A stretch of DNA of 39,913 nt, from positions 1-39,913 of the forward strand of contig CAUJCX010000008.1 in assembly GCA_963169235.1 (NCBI GenBank), written 5' to 3'. Under the pieces are notes generated by a model. That model did not search any database, was not told where the DNA came from, and worked only from the letters and a program-made list of their open reading frames with translations. The translations under genes and the position numbers were made by a program. Of the stretch, positions 26,034 through 34,169 are shown piece after piece; positions within the stretch are counted from its first letter, which is position 1, and each line of letters starts with the position of its first letter. The DNA comes from Actinomycetota bacterium. GTDB lineage: Bacteria; Actinomycetota; Thermoleophilia; Miltoncostaeales; Miltoncostaeaceae.

Positions 26034-26302
26034 TCACGAGGGGTACGCACGTCGAGTGTCCCCCCAGGCCTCCACGGCGTCCCAGGCGTCCTGCGGTGCT
26101 TCGGGGAGGCGCCGGTATGCGGCCCGGTCGGCCTCGACGAGGGCGTGACGCACCGCGTCGGCGGCACCGCGTCGCGCGGCGGCCGACACGTGGACGCCAA
26201 CGCGCGCGCCTTCGCGGCAAGCGCGTCGTCGAGCGTGACGGTGGTGCGAGTCGCCCTACGCGGATGCTCGCCGAAGAGTCGGCGCCGCTCTGACGGGACC
26301 AC
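26034..26302 (-). pseudogene. Frameshifted CcdA/VapB-like antitoxin remnant
   Basis: Two halves of one small protein lie in different minus-strand frames. The first half, from about 26246 downwards, reads TRTTVTLDDALAAKARAL, the ribbon-helix-helix opening of CcdA/VapB-type antitoxins. At that point the frame must move by one base (as if one nucleotide were missing near 26195), after which the sequence reads GVHVSAAARRGAADAVRHAL and then DAWDAVEAWGDTRRAYPS before TGA at 26034-26036. The joined product has the expected shape of such an antitoxin: LGxHVS, a helix, and an acidic tail. No toxin gene is adjacent on either side. It is either a decayed orphan, a programmed frameshift or a sequencing error. 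The N-terminal start is not clear. Confidence 0.6.
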
Positions 26303-26603
26303 TGCGGCCGCGCGCGACGAGGAGGATGCCGAGGCGGCGCTGAGGGCGAACGCCGGCAGAGAACGCAGGATGACTCCGGCGGGGCGGAGGCGGGCGGAGA
26401 GCGTGGAGGAGACCGCGTCCTACCGCATTCGATTCCAGCCGGCACGGTGAGCCCGGCACGTGAACCCCGCTCACCACTTTTTTCGCCCGGTGTCTCTCCT
26501 TCTGAGAATGCCCATGGGAGAAGGGGTGGAGCGACGGGAGCGCCACGGCAACTCACCGCGTTCCGAACCTCAGAAATGCGCGGGCCACACCGATGACACT
26601 GAT
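26303..26603. other. 301-bp region without a convincing gene
   Basis: Open frames here have no recognisable domain and odd composition. A modest inverted repeat, CCTTCT (26498-26503) with AGAAGG (26519-26524) around CCCATGGG, lies in what is probably the leader of the next gene. If that gene starts at an earlier codon (26460, 26508 or 26514), part of this region is coding. Confidence 0.4.
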
Positions 26604-27665
26604 GTGTCCGCGTATCGCCGCAGCTGGCTGTGTCCCACCGAGGGTGACTTCGCCCGGACGATGGAGACGTACGCCGCCACCCACCGCGCCCGCATCGGCA
26701 TCGTCGGCGGCGCCGTCGTGCTGGTGGCCGCGTTCGCGCCCCGCATCGGCTGGTGGCCGTTCGTGCTCTCCCTCGTCATCGGCGTCCAGCTGCTCATCCT
26801 CGACCGGCGCATGCCCCGTGCGCGACGTCCCGAGTGGTGGCTGGCCGCGAGTTACACGCTCGCCTGCGCGTCGATCGCCGTCGGCGTGGCGATGACCGGC
26901 GGGGCCGAGAGCCCGATGCTGCCGATGTTCGGCATCCCCATGCTGCTCCTGGCCAACCGCTTCCGCCGCCACGTGACGATGGTCGGCCTGGCGGGCGCAC
27001 TCGCGATGATGCTGATCGCTGCGAGCGTGGCGCATTCCGCAGCGCTCGTGCGCGATCCCACGATGGCGATCTGCACCGCGGTGCTGATGGTGGGGATCAT
27101 CGTGCTGACGCTGCCGCAGTACGAGGTGGAGCTGGGACTGCGCACCGAGGGCCACGCCGATGCGCTCACCGGCCTTCTCAACCGCTCGTCGCTCGATCAG
27201 GGCTTCACCGACGCGTGCGCGGCCGCCGCGGTCCACGGCCGCCCCGTGAGCCTCGTGCTGTTCGATCTCGATGACTTCAAGTCGGTGAACGACCGCCACG
27301 GCCACGACGCGGGCGATCGGGTGCTGTGCCACGTCGCGGACGTCATCGCGCGCCACGCGCGGGCCGGTGACCAGGTCTACCGGCTGGGGGGCGAGGAGAT
27401 CGGCGTGGTCCTGTCCGGTGCGGGGATCGACGAATCCATGGCGATGGCGCAACGACAGCGTGAGGCGGTGGCCGCCGAGGCGGTGGCCGGGGTGCGCGTC
27501 ACGATGTCGGGCGGGGTGGCGTCGCGACCGGCTGCGGACGCCCGGTGGGGAGACCTCTACCGCGCGGCCGACCAGGCGCTGCTGCGGGCCAAGGCCGACG
27601 GCCGCGACCGCCTGTACGCCGAGGCCGCAGGCCCGGGCGCTCAGGCGCAGGCGGTGGGCGCATGA
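26604..27665 (+). CDS. Membrane diguanylate cyclase with GGEEI motif
   Basis: Predicted diguanylate cyclase with five or six membrane segments in the first 190 residues and a GGDEF domain at the end. Signature elements present are HADALTGLLNRSSLDQGF, LVLFDLDDFKSVNDRHGHDAGDRVL, an inhibitory site RAGD, and the active loop GGEEI, where the usual last residue is Phe. Substitution at that position is uncommon, so activity should not be assumed. It is a clear paralogue of the next gene: both share SWLCP, a similar membrane domain and the same layout. The start is uncertain; GTG 26604 is chosen because it aligns best with the paralogue. ATG at 26508 or 26514 and GTG at 26460 are alternatives. The stop overlaps the next start (ATGA). 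Confidence 0.85.
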   Translation: MSAYRRSWLCPTEGDFARTMETYAATHRARIGIVGGAVVLVAAFAPRIGWWPFVLSLVIGVQLLILDRRMPRARRPEWWLAASYTLACASIAVGVAMTGGAESPMLPMFGIPMLLLANRFRRHVTMVGLAGALAMMLIAASVAHSAALVRDPTMAICTAVLMVGIIVLTLPQYEVELGLRTEGHADALTGLLNRSSLDQGFTDACAAAAVHGRPVSLVLFDLDDFKSVNDRHGHDAGDRVLCHVADVIARHARAGDQVYRLGGEEIGVVLSGAGIDESMAMAQRQREAVAAEAVAGVRVTMSGGVASRPAADARWGDLYRAADQALLRAKADGRDRLYAEAAGPGAQAQAVGA

Positions 27666-28750
27666 GCCGACCGCCCACCCGCGACGGTGAGTTCCGCCCC
27701 TCGTGGCTGTGCCCGTCCGCCGACGACCTGCGCCGCCTCCACGAGGCGTTCGCGCGTGCGGACAACGCCCGGACGGTCGCGGCGCTCGCGACCACGATCG
27801 GGATGCTGGCGTGCGCGCCATGGATCGGCTGGGTGCCCTTCTTCATCGGCGTCGCGTGCTGCGTGCAGGTGGCCACCGTGGGTTCCCGCGCGCTCCGGGC
27901 GGTGCGTCCCGAGGTGGTCCACGCCGCCAGCTTCGCCGCCACCACCGGCGTGCTGGTGGGCGGCGTGGCGGCCTCGGGAGGGGCCCGGAGCCCCGTGCTG
28001 CCGCTGTGCACGCTGCCGATGCTGCTGCTCGCCAGCCGCTTCCGGCCCCGGGTAGCGGTGTTCGGCCTCGCGTGCGGCATGCTGCTGGTGGCCGCCGCGA
28101 CCGTGACGGTCGACCGTGACGGCGTCGTGGCGGCCCCCGAGACGCTGGTGGTCACCCTGCTGCTGATGGCCGCGTCGCTGGCCATCACGATGTCGTTCAC
28201 GCGGGTCGAGCTGCGACTGCGCGACCGGACGCGCCGCGATCCCCTCACAGGCCTCTTGAACCGGCTGGGCCTCGACATCCTGTTCGACCAGACGATGACG
28301 GCCGCCCGCGCCGCGGACGAGCCGGTGAGCCTGATCGTGATGGACCTCGACCACTTCAAGCGCGTCAACGACACGCACGGCCACGACCAGGGCGACCGTG
28401 TGCTGGCGGCCACCGCCGACGTGCTGCTGGACAACCTGCGCGCCGTCGACCTGGTGTTCCGCCTGGGCGGGGAGGAGTTCGCGGTGCTGCTGCCCGGCGT
28501 GGGCCCGGCACCGGCCGCCATGGTGGCCGAGCGCCTGCGCGGCGCCCTGGAGGCGACGCCCGTCGACGGGCACCACGTCACCCTCTCGGCCGGCATCGTC
28601 ACCAGCACCACCCACACCGAGGGCTGGCGCGGCCTCTACCGGCGCGCCGACGCGGCGCTTCTGGCCGCGAAGCGGGGGGGACGCAACCGCTGCACGTCGT
28701 TCGGCGACATCACCCTGCCGATGGGGCGCCACGAGCGGGCTGCCGCGTAG
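27662..28750 (+). CDS. Membrane diguanylate cyclase with GGEEF motif
   Basis: A 362-residue protein with a cytoplasmic N-terminal SWLCP motif, about six membrane segments (residues 38-185), and a GGDEF domain from about 195. Conserved parts are RRDPLTGLLNRLGLDILF, LIVMDLDHFKRVNDTHGHDQGDRVL, inhibitory site RAVD, active loop GGEEF, and the YRRADAALLAAKRGGRNR ending typical of active cyclases. The ATG overlaps the stop of the upstream paralogue, so the pair is translationally coupled and probably arose by tandem duplication. The membrane part may sense a signal; it is not a family I can name. A hairpin follows the stop codon. Confidence 0.92.
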   Translation: MSRPPTRDGEFRPSWLCPSADDLRRLHEAFARADNARTVAALATTIGMLACAPWIGWVPFFIGVACCVQVATVGSRALRAVRPEVVHAASFAATTGVLVGGVAASGGARSPVLPLCTLPMLLLASRFRPRVAVFGLACGMLLVAAATVTVDRDGVVAAPETLVVTLLLMAASLAITMSFTRVELRLRDRTRRDPLTGLLNRLGLDILFDQTMTAARAADEPVSLIVMDLDHFKRVNDTHGHDQGDRVLAATADVLLDNLRAVDLVFRLGGEEFAVLLPGVGPAPAAMVAERLRGALEATPVDGHHVTLSAGIVTSTTHTEGWRGLYRRADAALLAAKRGGRNRCTSFGDITLPMGRHERAAA

Positions 28751-28751
28751 G

Positions 28752-28771
28752 CGCCTGCGCCGCCGCAGGCG
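28752..28771 (+). terminator. Hairpin after the second diguanylate cyclase gene
   Basis: CGCCTGCG (28752-28759) pairs perfectly with CGCAGGCG (28764-28771) over a 4-nt loop, starting one base after the stop codon. There is no T-run. Confidence 0.55.
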
Positions 28772-28838
28772 GGACGGCTGAGTCGGGGAACTTCTGCGGC
28801 CGGGTGCTCACGTGGGCGCCGCGCGGCCGGGGTGCGCA

Positions 28839-28864
28839 CCGGGGGGCGGCGAACCGCCCCCCGG
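28839..28864. terminator. Strong bidirectional hairpin before the cold-shock gene end
   Basis: CCGGGGGGCGG (28839-28849) and CCGCCCCCCGG (28854-28864) form an 11-bp perfect stem with loop CGAA. It lies between the converging GGDEF and cold-shock genes. Confidence 0.7.
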
Positions 28865-28887
28865 ATGCAGCAACGTCGGGTTCTTGC

Positions 28888-29091
28888 CTAGAGCACCGCG
28901 ACGTTGGTCGCCTGCGGGCCCTTGGGGCTCTCGCCCGCCTCGTAGGACACGCGCTGACCCTCGTCGAGGGACCGGTAGCCACTGCTCTGAATCTCAGAGA
29001 AGTGGACGAAGAGGTCCTTTCCGCCCCCATCGGGGGTGATGAAGCCGAAGCCCTTCTCGGCAGAGAACCACTTCACGACGCCTTCCGGCAT
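28888..29091 (-). CDS. Cold-shock protein (CspA family)
   Basis: A 67-residue single cold-shock domain that binds single-stranded nucleic acid. RNP1 is KGFGFI and RNP2 is LFVHFS; the start [34 protein letters not shown] matches actinobacterial CspA. The C-terminus [17 protein letters not shown] is normal. The ATG at 29091 has GAGGAG 8-9 nt upstream. A possible -10 TACCAT (minus strand 29215-29210) would give a leader of about 110 nt, in the range of the long thermosensing leaders of cspA genes, but no -35 is convincing. Confidence 0.95.
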   Translation of the reverse strand: MPEGVVKWFSAEKGFGFITPDGGGKDLFVHFSEIQSSGYRSLDEGQRVSYEAGESPKGPQATNVAVL

Positions 29092-29242
29092 GTTCTTACT
29101 CCTCGTTCGCTCGGCGAAGAACCGCAAACCTCGCCACCACAAACGGCTTCCGACGTCGCTGTCCTACGCTCTTCTGTGTGCGCCCCGCGGTGGGACGCAT
29201 CGCTCGTGCATGGTAGTTGCTTTTCGCGCCAAGGGAAGCCCT

Positions 29243-29264
29243 CCGTGTCACGATTGTGACGCGG
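29243..29264. repeat. Inverted repeat in the cspA/glycosidase divergent region
   Basis: GTCAC (29247-29251) and GTGAC (29256-29260), separated by GATT, form the core. The arms extend outward to CCG/CGG with one G-T pair. It is suited to a dimeric regulator or a small hairpin. No known operator is recognised; it is the reverse arrangement of a CRP site. Confidence 0.4.
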
Positions 29265-29351
29265 GTGCCGACCGTGCGGTCGCGGACGCGCCTTCACGGA
29301 ATCCATGCGGAGCTCTCACCGGGTCCTGTCGTGCCCTCCGGACAGGCTGTC

Positions 29352-29357
29352 TAGGCT
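29352..29357 (+). promoter_or_regulatory. -10 element of a leaderless glycosidase gene
   Basis: TAGGCT followed by exactly 7 nt and the ATG at 29365. There is no Shine-Dalgarno sequence. Confidence 0.45.
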
Positions 29358-29364
29358 GCGCAGC

Positions 29365-30495
29365 ATGAGAATTCGACACCACATCATCGCCGCGAGCACG
29401 CTGGCGCTCGCCACGACCGCCGCGGTCGCCCCCAACGCGATGGGGGCCCGCCTGCTTCTGGGCGTCCAGGACGACCGCATGGTCCACCTGGGCGAGAACG
29501 TCGACACGCGCATGGCGCTCGTCGCCGGCACGAAGGCGAAGGTCGTGCGCGTCGACCTGCGCTGGGACCTGGTGGCCGCCACCCGCCCCGCCAACGCCCG
29601 CTCCGACGCCGACCCGGCGTACAACTGGGCCCAGTACGACGCCATCGTCGCCGCCGCGAAGAAGCGGCGCGTGAGCGTCATCTTCACCATCTGGGGCACG
29701 CCCGGGTGGGCCGCCGACCCCGCCGCGCCGGTGCAGGGCAACCTCCCGGCGTTCGGCCGCCGGCCCCAGCGCCCCGCCGACGCGGGCAACTTCGCCGAGG
29801 CCGCCGCCAAGCGCTACTCGCGCCGCGGGGTGCACATGTGGGAGGCCTGGAACGAGCCCAACATCCCCCTGTTCTGGCAGCCGCAGTACCGCAAGGTGAG
29901 GGGCAAGTGGGTCGCCGACTCGCCGCGCGCGTACTCCGCCGTGCTGAAGTCGATGTACCGCGGCATCCATCGCGCCGACCGCAAGGCGCGGGTGGCGGGC
30001 GGCGTCACGGCTCCCGCCGGCGACACCAACCCGCAGACGTGCGGCTACCAGCCCAACTGCCGGGTGGAGCCCCGCGCGTTCATCCGGGCGCTCAACGCCC
30101 GCGGCCTCCGCCCGCCCATGGACGTCGTGTCGCACCACCCGTACCCGCTGCGGGCGCCCAGCAACCACAACTTCGCGGGCGCCAGCTACATCGATCTCTA
30201 CAACCTGTCGTACTACACGCGGACGCTGAACGGCACGTACCTGCGCCGCAAGCCCATCTGGCTCACCGAGTTCGGCGTCGCCACGCGCAAGGTGAAGGAG
30301 TACCGCTTCGCGACCACCGAAGCCCGGCAGGCCGCGTGGCTGCGCGACGCGGTGCGCCGCGTGAAGGCGACCCCCCGGGTGAAGGTGTTCGTGTGGTACC
30401 TGCTGCAGGACCACCCCGACTGGGCGTCCGGCCTGTACCGGCAGAACGGCAAGGCCAAGCCCGCCATGAAGGCGTTCCGGGCCCTGGCCCGCTAG
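29365..30495 (+). CDS. Secreted clan GH-A glycoside hydrolase-like protein
   Basis: A 376-residue exported protein with a signal peptide at about 1-28 (ASTLALATTAAVAPNAMGA). The TIM-barrel signatures of clan GH-A (GH5/GH39/cellulase-like) are present: a general acid/base Glu164 in WEAWNEPN, and a nucleophile candidate Glu302 in PIWLTEFG. SHHPYPLRAP at about 256-265 fits the substrate-contact loop after the barrel strands. The chain ends in a short QNGKAKPAMKAFRALAR stretch typical of these proteins. The exact family and substrate (beta-linked glycan) are not determinable by eye. The ATG at 29365 is chosen for the signal peptide and the -10 spacing; an earlier start at 29305 would add 20 unlikely residues. 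Confidence 0.88.
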   Translation: MRIRHHIIAASTLALATTAAVAPNAMGARLLLGVQDDRMVHLGENVDTRMALVAGTKAKVVRVDLRWDLVAATRPANARSDADPAYNWAQYDAIVAAAKKRRVSVIFTIWGTPGWAADPAAPVQGNLPAFGRRPQRPADAGNFAEAAAKRYSRRGVHMWEAWNEPNIPLFWQPQYRKVRGKWVADSPRAYSAVLKSMYRGIHRADRKARVAGGVTAPAGDTNPQTCGYQPNCRVEPRAFIRALNARGLRPPMDVVSHHPYPLRAPSNHNFAGASYIDLYNLSYYTRTLNGTYLRRKPIWLTEFGVATRKVKEYRFATTEARQAAWLRDAVRRVKATPRVKVFVWYLLQDHPDWASGLYRQNGKAKPAMKAFRALAR

Positions 30496-30507
30496 CCGGG
30501 GCGGTGA

Positions 30508-30537
30508 CCGGCGTGGCGGTGGACGCCGCCGCGCCGG
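30508..30537. terminator. Hairpin between convergent glycosidase and thioredoxin-fold genes
   Basis: CCGGCG (30508-30513) plus GGCGG (30515-30519) pair with CCGCC (30526-30530) plus CGCCGG (30532-30537), with one bulged base on each side. There is no T-run. Confidence 0.5.
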
Positions 30538-30544
30538 CCCGCGG

Positions 30545-31396
30545 TCAGAGCTCCCAGAAGCCGTCGCTGCCGGCGGCGACGTACCGCGCGCCCGCGCCCT
30601 CCAGGGCGCTGCGGGCGGCCTCGCGCGGCATGCCGGTGAGCGCGGCGACCTCCTGCGTGGCCAGCGGGTAGGGAGCCCAGCGCAGCACCTCGGTCACGTC
30701 GGCCGCATCGGGGCGGGGCACGATACCCGGCGCCAGGTTGGCCACCATCACCTCGTAGACGCGCGCCGGCTGGAAGCCGGGGGCCGAGAGCCGGTCGTCG
30801 CCGTGGCTCATCACGTAGCTGGGGCACGTCAGGCGCCACACGCCGTCAGGCGTCTGCGCCAGCCGCTCCGGTAGGGCCAGCGAGGGGGCGTCCGGCGCCC
30901 GTGCGGCCGCCATGTCGTCGGCCAGCTCGTCGGCCGTGCCGGGGTCGTCGGTCCACGCCGTGAGGTCGGCGGGGTCGACGCCCGACCGCTCCGCCGCCTC
31001 CCGCAGCGTCTCGGGCTCGTCCGGAAGCCGCCGCAGGCCCATGACCACGACCCGCAGGTGGCGCAGGAACGCGTCCACCAGCTCCGGCCGCATGCGGCGC
31101 ACGGCCACCACGGCGCGACAGGCCACCACGGTCGCCACGTGGCGGGTGCCGATCTGCGCGTCGATCGGCATGCCGTACGCCTGCGCGATGCCCACGCGTG
31201 AGGTCGCCAGATCGGCCAGCGTGATGCCCCGCGCGGGATAGTCCTCCGTCGTCGACGAGAGGCCCACCATGCGGTGGTGCCACGTCAGCGCGTCGCCATA
31301 GCGCCAGCGCAGCCGCAGGCGCGCCGGCTCGGCCGACCAGTCGTACGGGCACGCCGGATCGCCGAAGGCCTCTACGAAGATGCGGTTGTCGTCCAC
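30545..31396 (-). CDS. DsbA-family thioredoxin-fold protein with CPYD in place of CxxC
   Basis: A 283-residue cytoplasmic protein resembling the Thioredoxin_5/FrnE branch of DsbA-like proteins. It opens FVEAFGDPACPYDWSAEPARLRLRWRYGD, the equivalent of the usual FTDPxCPWCW block, but the second active-site cysteine is Asp19 (Cys16-Pro-Tyr-Asp19). It therefore cannot form the normal disulfide. A helical insertion covers about 60-170. The last 60 residues (VTEVLRWAPYPLATQEVAALTG then DGFWEL) look like a small winged-helix-type module. The GTG start has GAAAGGA 7-8 nt upstream. Its role is unknown; it might be a monothiol or glutathione-type enzyme. It is divergent from the GAF-GGDEF gene. Confidence 0.8.
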   Translation of the reverse strand: MDDNRIFVEAFGDPACPYDWSAEPARLRLRWRYGDALTWHHRMVGLSSTTEDYPARGITLADLATSRVGIAQAYGMPIDAQIGTRHVATVVACRAVVAVRRMRPELVDAFLRHLRVVVMGLRRLPDEPETLREAAERSGVDPADLTAWTDDPGTADELADDMAAARAPDAPSLALPERLAQTPDGVWRLTCPSYVMSHGDDRLSAPGFQPARVYEVMVANLAPGIVPRPDAADVTEVLRWAPYPLATQEVAALTGMPREAARSALEGAGARYVAAGSDGFWEL

Positions 31397-31476
31397 GACG
31401 GTTCCTTTCGCGTCTACGGCCGGGCCCAGTCTCTCAAGTCGCAGCGCCCGCGTCCGATGGCGCAGGTGACGACCGC

Positions 31477-32979
31477 ATGATGCACACCGATCCCACCCAC
31501 ATCTCCGCCGCGCGCCCCGGCGCCGGCACCGCTGGTGCACCGGACGCCGGGTTCACCGTGCTGGCGCAGGGCGTCGCCCCGGCGGTGGAGGGCGTGATCC
31601 GCCACGCGCTGAGCCAGATCGCGGTGAGCGTCACCGGCATCCCCGCCGAGGCGGACGTGGGCACCGCGGTGCGGGACCACGCCCCCGACGTGCTGCTGGT
31701 GCAAGTGCCGGAGCCGGGGGCCGGGCTGCCGGCGTTCCCGCCACCGCTCGGGGACCTCGGGGAGGCGGAGCCCCCGGCCGTCATCGCGGTGGTCACCGGC
31801 CTGAGCGCCTCCCGGCAGGTGCGGGATCTCGCGTGGGAGGGCATCGACGAGGTTCTGGTGGCGCCGTTCGGCGGCGCCGAGGCGTGCGTGCGCATCGGCG
31901 CGGTGCGTGAGGCGCGCGCCACCCGCCGTGAGCTCGCGGCGCTGCGGGACGGCCTGGCCGCGCAGCAGCGCGCCATGCACGATCAGACGCTCGAGCTGGG
32001 TGCGCTGCGGCGGGTCACCATGGCGGTGGCGTCCGGGGTCGTGCTGGGCGAGGTGTTCTCGTGCCTGGCCGGCGAGGTGATGACGCTGTCGGGGTGCCAG
32101 GCGGCGCACGTCGCGTTCCGTGAGGACTCGGGGCAGGTGACCCTGGTGGGCGTCGCCGGTACCCGGCCGTCCATCGTCAACGCCCTGGGTATGCGGGCTG
32201 ACATCGGCGTGAGCGCGACGTCCATGGCGATCCAGGACGGCCGCCCCCAGCGCGTGGACGACCAGGCCGCCGTCGACGACGGCATGTGCGCCGGACGGCT
32301 CGGCTGGGGCGCCACCGCCGCGGTGCCCGTGATGGTCGACGGGGAGGTGTGGGGAGCCATCGGAGTGGTGGCCGACCAACCCGGCAACCTCCGGGGAGGA
32401 CTGCGACGCCTGCTGTCCCGGTTCGCCGACCTCGCGTCGCTGGCCATCGGCAACGCCCACACGTCCGCCGCGACGCGGCAGCTGACGCTGCGTGACCACC
32501 TCACGGGCCTGTACAACCGCCGCGCGTTCGAGGACGCCCTCAAGGCGGCCCTCCTGGCCGGCGACCGCCGCGGCGGCCCCGTCAGCCTGCTGGTGATGGA
32601 CATCGACCACTTCAAGAGCGTCAACGACACGCACGGGCACCCCGTGGGCGACGCCGTGCTCACCGGGGTGGCGAGCCGGCTCAAGGCCTGCGCTCGCGGC
32701 GACGAGCTCCTGGCGCGCGTGGGCGGCGAGGAGTTCGCGCTCCTCCTTCCCGACGCCGACCTCGCGTCGGCCGTGCTGGCCGGTGAGCGGCTGCGCCAGG
32801 CCGTCGCGGCCGAGGACTTCACGCTGGTCGGTCGGGTCACCGTGTCGGTGGGCGTCGCCCAGGCGACCGACTTCGGTGACCCGACCGCGGTCTTCCGGGC
32901 CGCCGACGAGGCGCTGTACCGATCGAAGCGGGAGGGGCGCAACCGCGTCAGCGCCGCGGGCGACAGCCCCTCGGCTTAG
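31477..32979 (+). CDS. Soluble pseudo-receiver, GAF and GGDEF protein
   Basis: A 500-residue protein without membrane segments. Residues 25-140 look like a response-regulator receiver fold, but the phosphorylation-site strand reads DVLLVQV with Gln76 where Asp is expected, so phosphorylation is unlikely. A coiled stretch (145-180) is followed by a GAF domain at about 180-330 ([20 protein letters not shown]). The GGDEF domain runs 335-495: [42 protein letters not shown] and active loop GGEEF (416-420). The inhibitory site is RGDE (407-410) instead of RxxD, so product inhibition may be weak. Two ATG codons in tandem are at the start. Its stop codon overlaps the convergent dppF-type stop. Confidence 0.92.
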   Translation: MMHTDPTHISAARPGAGTAGAPDAGFTVLAQGVAPAVEGVIRHALSQIAVSVTGIPAEADVGTAVRDHAPDVLLVQVPEPGAGLPAFPPPLGDLGEAEPPAVIAVVTGLSASRQVRDLAWEGIDEVLVAPFGGAEACVRIGAVREARATRRELAALRDGLAAQQRAMHDQTLELGALRRVTMAVASGVVLGEVFSCLAGEVMTLSGCQAAHVAFREDSGQVTLVGVAGTRPSIVNALGMRADIGVSATSMAIQDGRPQRVDDQAAVDDGMCAGRLGWGATAAVPVMVDGEVWGAIGVVADQPGNLRGGLRRLLSRFADLASLAIGNAHTSAATRQLTLRDHLTGLYNRRAFEDALKAALLAGDRRGGPVSLLVMDIDHFKSVNDTHGHPVGDAVLTGVASRLKACARGDELLARVGGEEFALLLPDADLASAVLAGERLRQAVAAEDFTLVGRVTVSVGVAQATDFGDPTAVFRAADEALYRSKREGRNRVSAAGDSPSA

Positions 32980-34169
32980 AGCCCGGTCCCGCCGTCCACG
33001 AGGTCGTCGGGACGCGGCTGCGCGTCGGTCAGACCCTCGGTCTGCGCCACGCCCAGCTCCGGGTCACCCTCCAGCGTGATCTCGGACGCCTGGATCTCCA
33101 TCATCTTCTCGGCGTCGCCCTTCTCGATGGGGTACCAGCACGCCACCTGGTGACCCTCGCCGACGTCGGTCAGCACGGGCCGCTCGGTGCGGCACCGCTC
33201 GGGAACCTCAGCGGGGTCGCCCGACACCAGCCGCGCCTTCGGGCACCTGGGGTGGAACGTGCAGCCGGGCGGTGGCGCGGCGGGGGAGGGCACGTCGCCC
33301 GCCAGCAGCAGGCGCCGCGTGCGCGCACCGCGCTCGCCCGTGGGCGCGGCCGAGATCAGCGCAACGGTGTACGGGTGGCGGGGGTTGTCGTACAGGGCGT
33401 CCCGGTCGGCGTTCTCGACGATGCTGCCCAGGTACATCACCGAGATGCGGTGCGACACGTGGCGCACCACGCCCAGGTCGTGCGAGATGAACATGTACGC
33501 CAGGCCGCGCTCGCGCTGCAGGTCGCCCAGCAGGTTCAGCACCTGGGCCTGGATCGACACGTCGAGGGCCGACACGGGCTCGTCGCAGATGATCAGCTTC
33601 GGCTCCAGCGCCAGCGCGCGGGCGATGCCGATGCGCTGCCGCTGACCGCCGGAGAACTCGTGCGGGTACCGGTTGAAATGCTCGGGGTTGAGGCCCACCT
33701 GCGCCATCAGCTCCTGCACCTTCTTGCGCCGGTCGCCCTCGACGCCGTGCACGCGCAGCGGCGCCGCGATGATCTGGCCCACCGACTGGCGGGGGTTCAG
33801 CGACGCGTACGGGTCCTGGAACACCACCTGCACGGTGCGGCGCAGCGGCACCATCTGGCGCCGCGACAGCGTGGTGATGTCGCGGCCCTCGAACTCGATG
33901 GTGCCCTCGGTGGGCTCCAGCAGACGGGCCACGATGCGGGCCGCGGTCGACTTGCCGCACCCCGACTCGCCCACGACGCCCAGGGTCTTGCCCGCGTAGA
34001 TGTCGAAGTCGACCCCCGCCAGCGCGTGGACGTGGCCGATGGCGCGCTGCAGCACCACGCCGCGGGTGATGGGGAAGCGCTTCACCAGGCCGCGGGCGCG
34101 CACCAGCGGCACGTCGGCGGTGACCGTGGCGCCGGGCGTGGCGTCCGGCGTGGTCGTGGGCTCGGTCAT
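32976..34169 (-). CDS. Peptide/nickel-type ABC importer ATPase 2 (DppF/OppF)
   Basis: Second ATPase of an oligopeptide-type importer, 397 residues. Walker A is GESGCGKST, the Q-loop is in [15 protein letters not shown], the signature is [15 protein letters not shown], Walker B is [12 protein letters not shown], and the H-loop is [20 protein letters not shown]. The C-terminal oligo_HPY domain has the cysteines [10 protein letters not shown] plus a late cysteine, typical of these ATPases. An extra 60-residue tail follows. The start overlaps the dppD-type stop by 4 nt. It is the last gene of the operon. Confidence 0.95.
   Translation of the reverse strand: MTEPTTTPDATPGATVTADVPLVRARGLVKRFPITRGVVLQRAIGHVHALAGVDFDIYAGKTLGVVGESGCGKSTAARIVARLLEPTEGTIEFEGRDITTLSRRQMVPLRRTVQVVFQDPYASLNPRQSVGQIIAAPLRVHGVEGDRRKKVQELMAQVGLNPEHFNRYPHEFSGGQRQRIGIARALALEPKLIICDEPVSALDVSIQAQVLNLLGDLQRERGLAYMFISHDLGVVRHVSHRISVMYLGSIVENADRDALYDNPRHPYTVALISAAPTGERGARTRRLLLAGDVPSPAAPPPGCTFHPRCPKARLVSGDPAEVPERCRTERPVLTDVGEGHQVACWYPIEKGDAEKMMEIQASEITLEGDPELGVAQTEGLTDAQPRPDDLVDGGTGL

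Noticed and set aside
25857-26450. Plus-strand 197-residue frame starting before tRNA-Val
   Set aside because: It begins inside the tRNA region ([22 protein letters not shown] is a translated tRNA) and continues antisense to the antitoxin remnant.
26490-26530. Cyclic-di-GMP riboswitch before the GGDEF pair
   Set aside because: Only a 6-bp hairpin is present and the conserved GEMM core is absent.
25869-26600. Genomic island or prophage at tRNA-Val
   Set aside because: No integrase, no repeated tRNA end and no phage-like genes were seen; only a single broken antitoxin-like gene follows.
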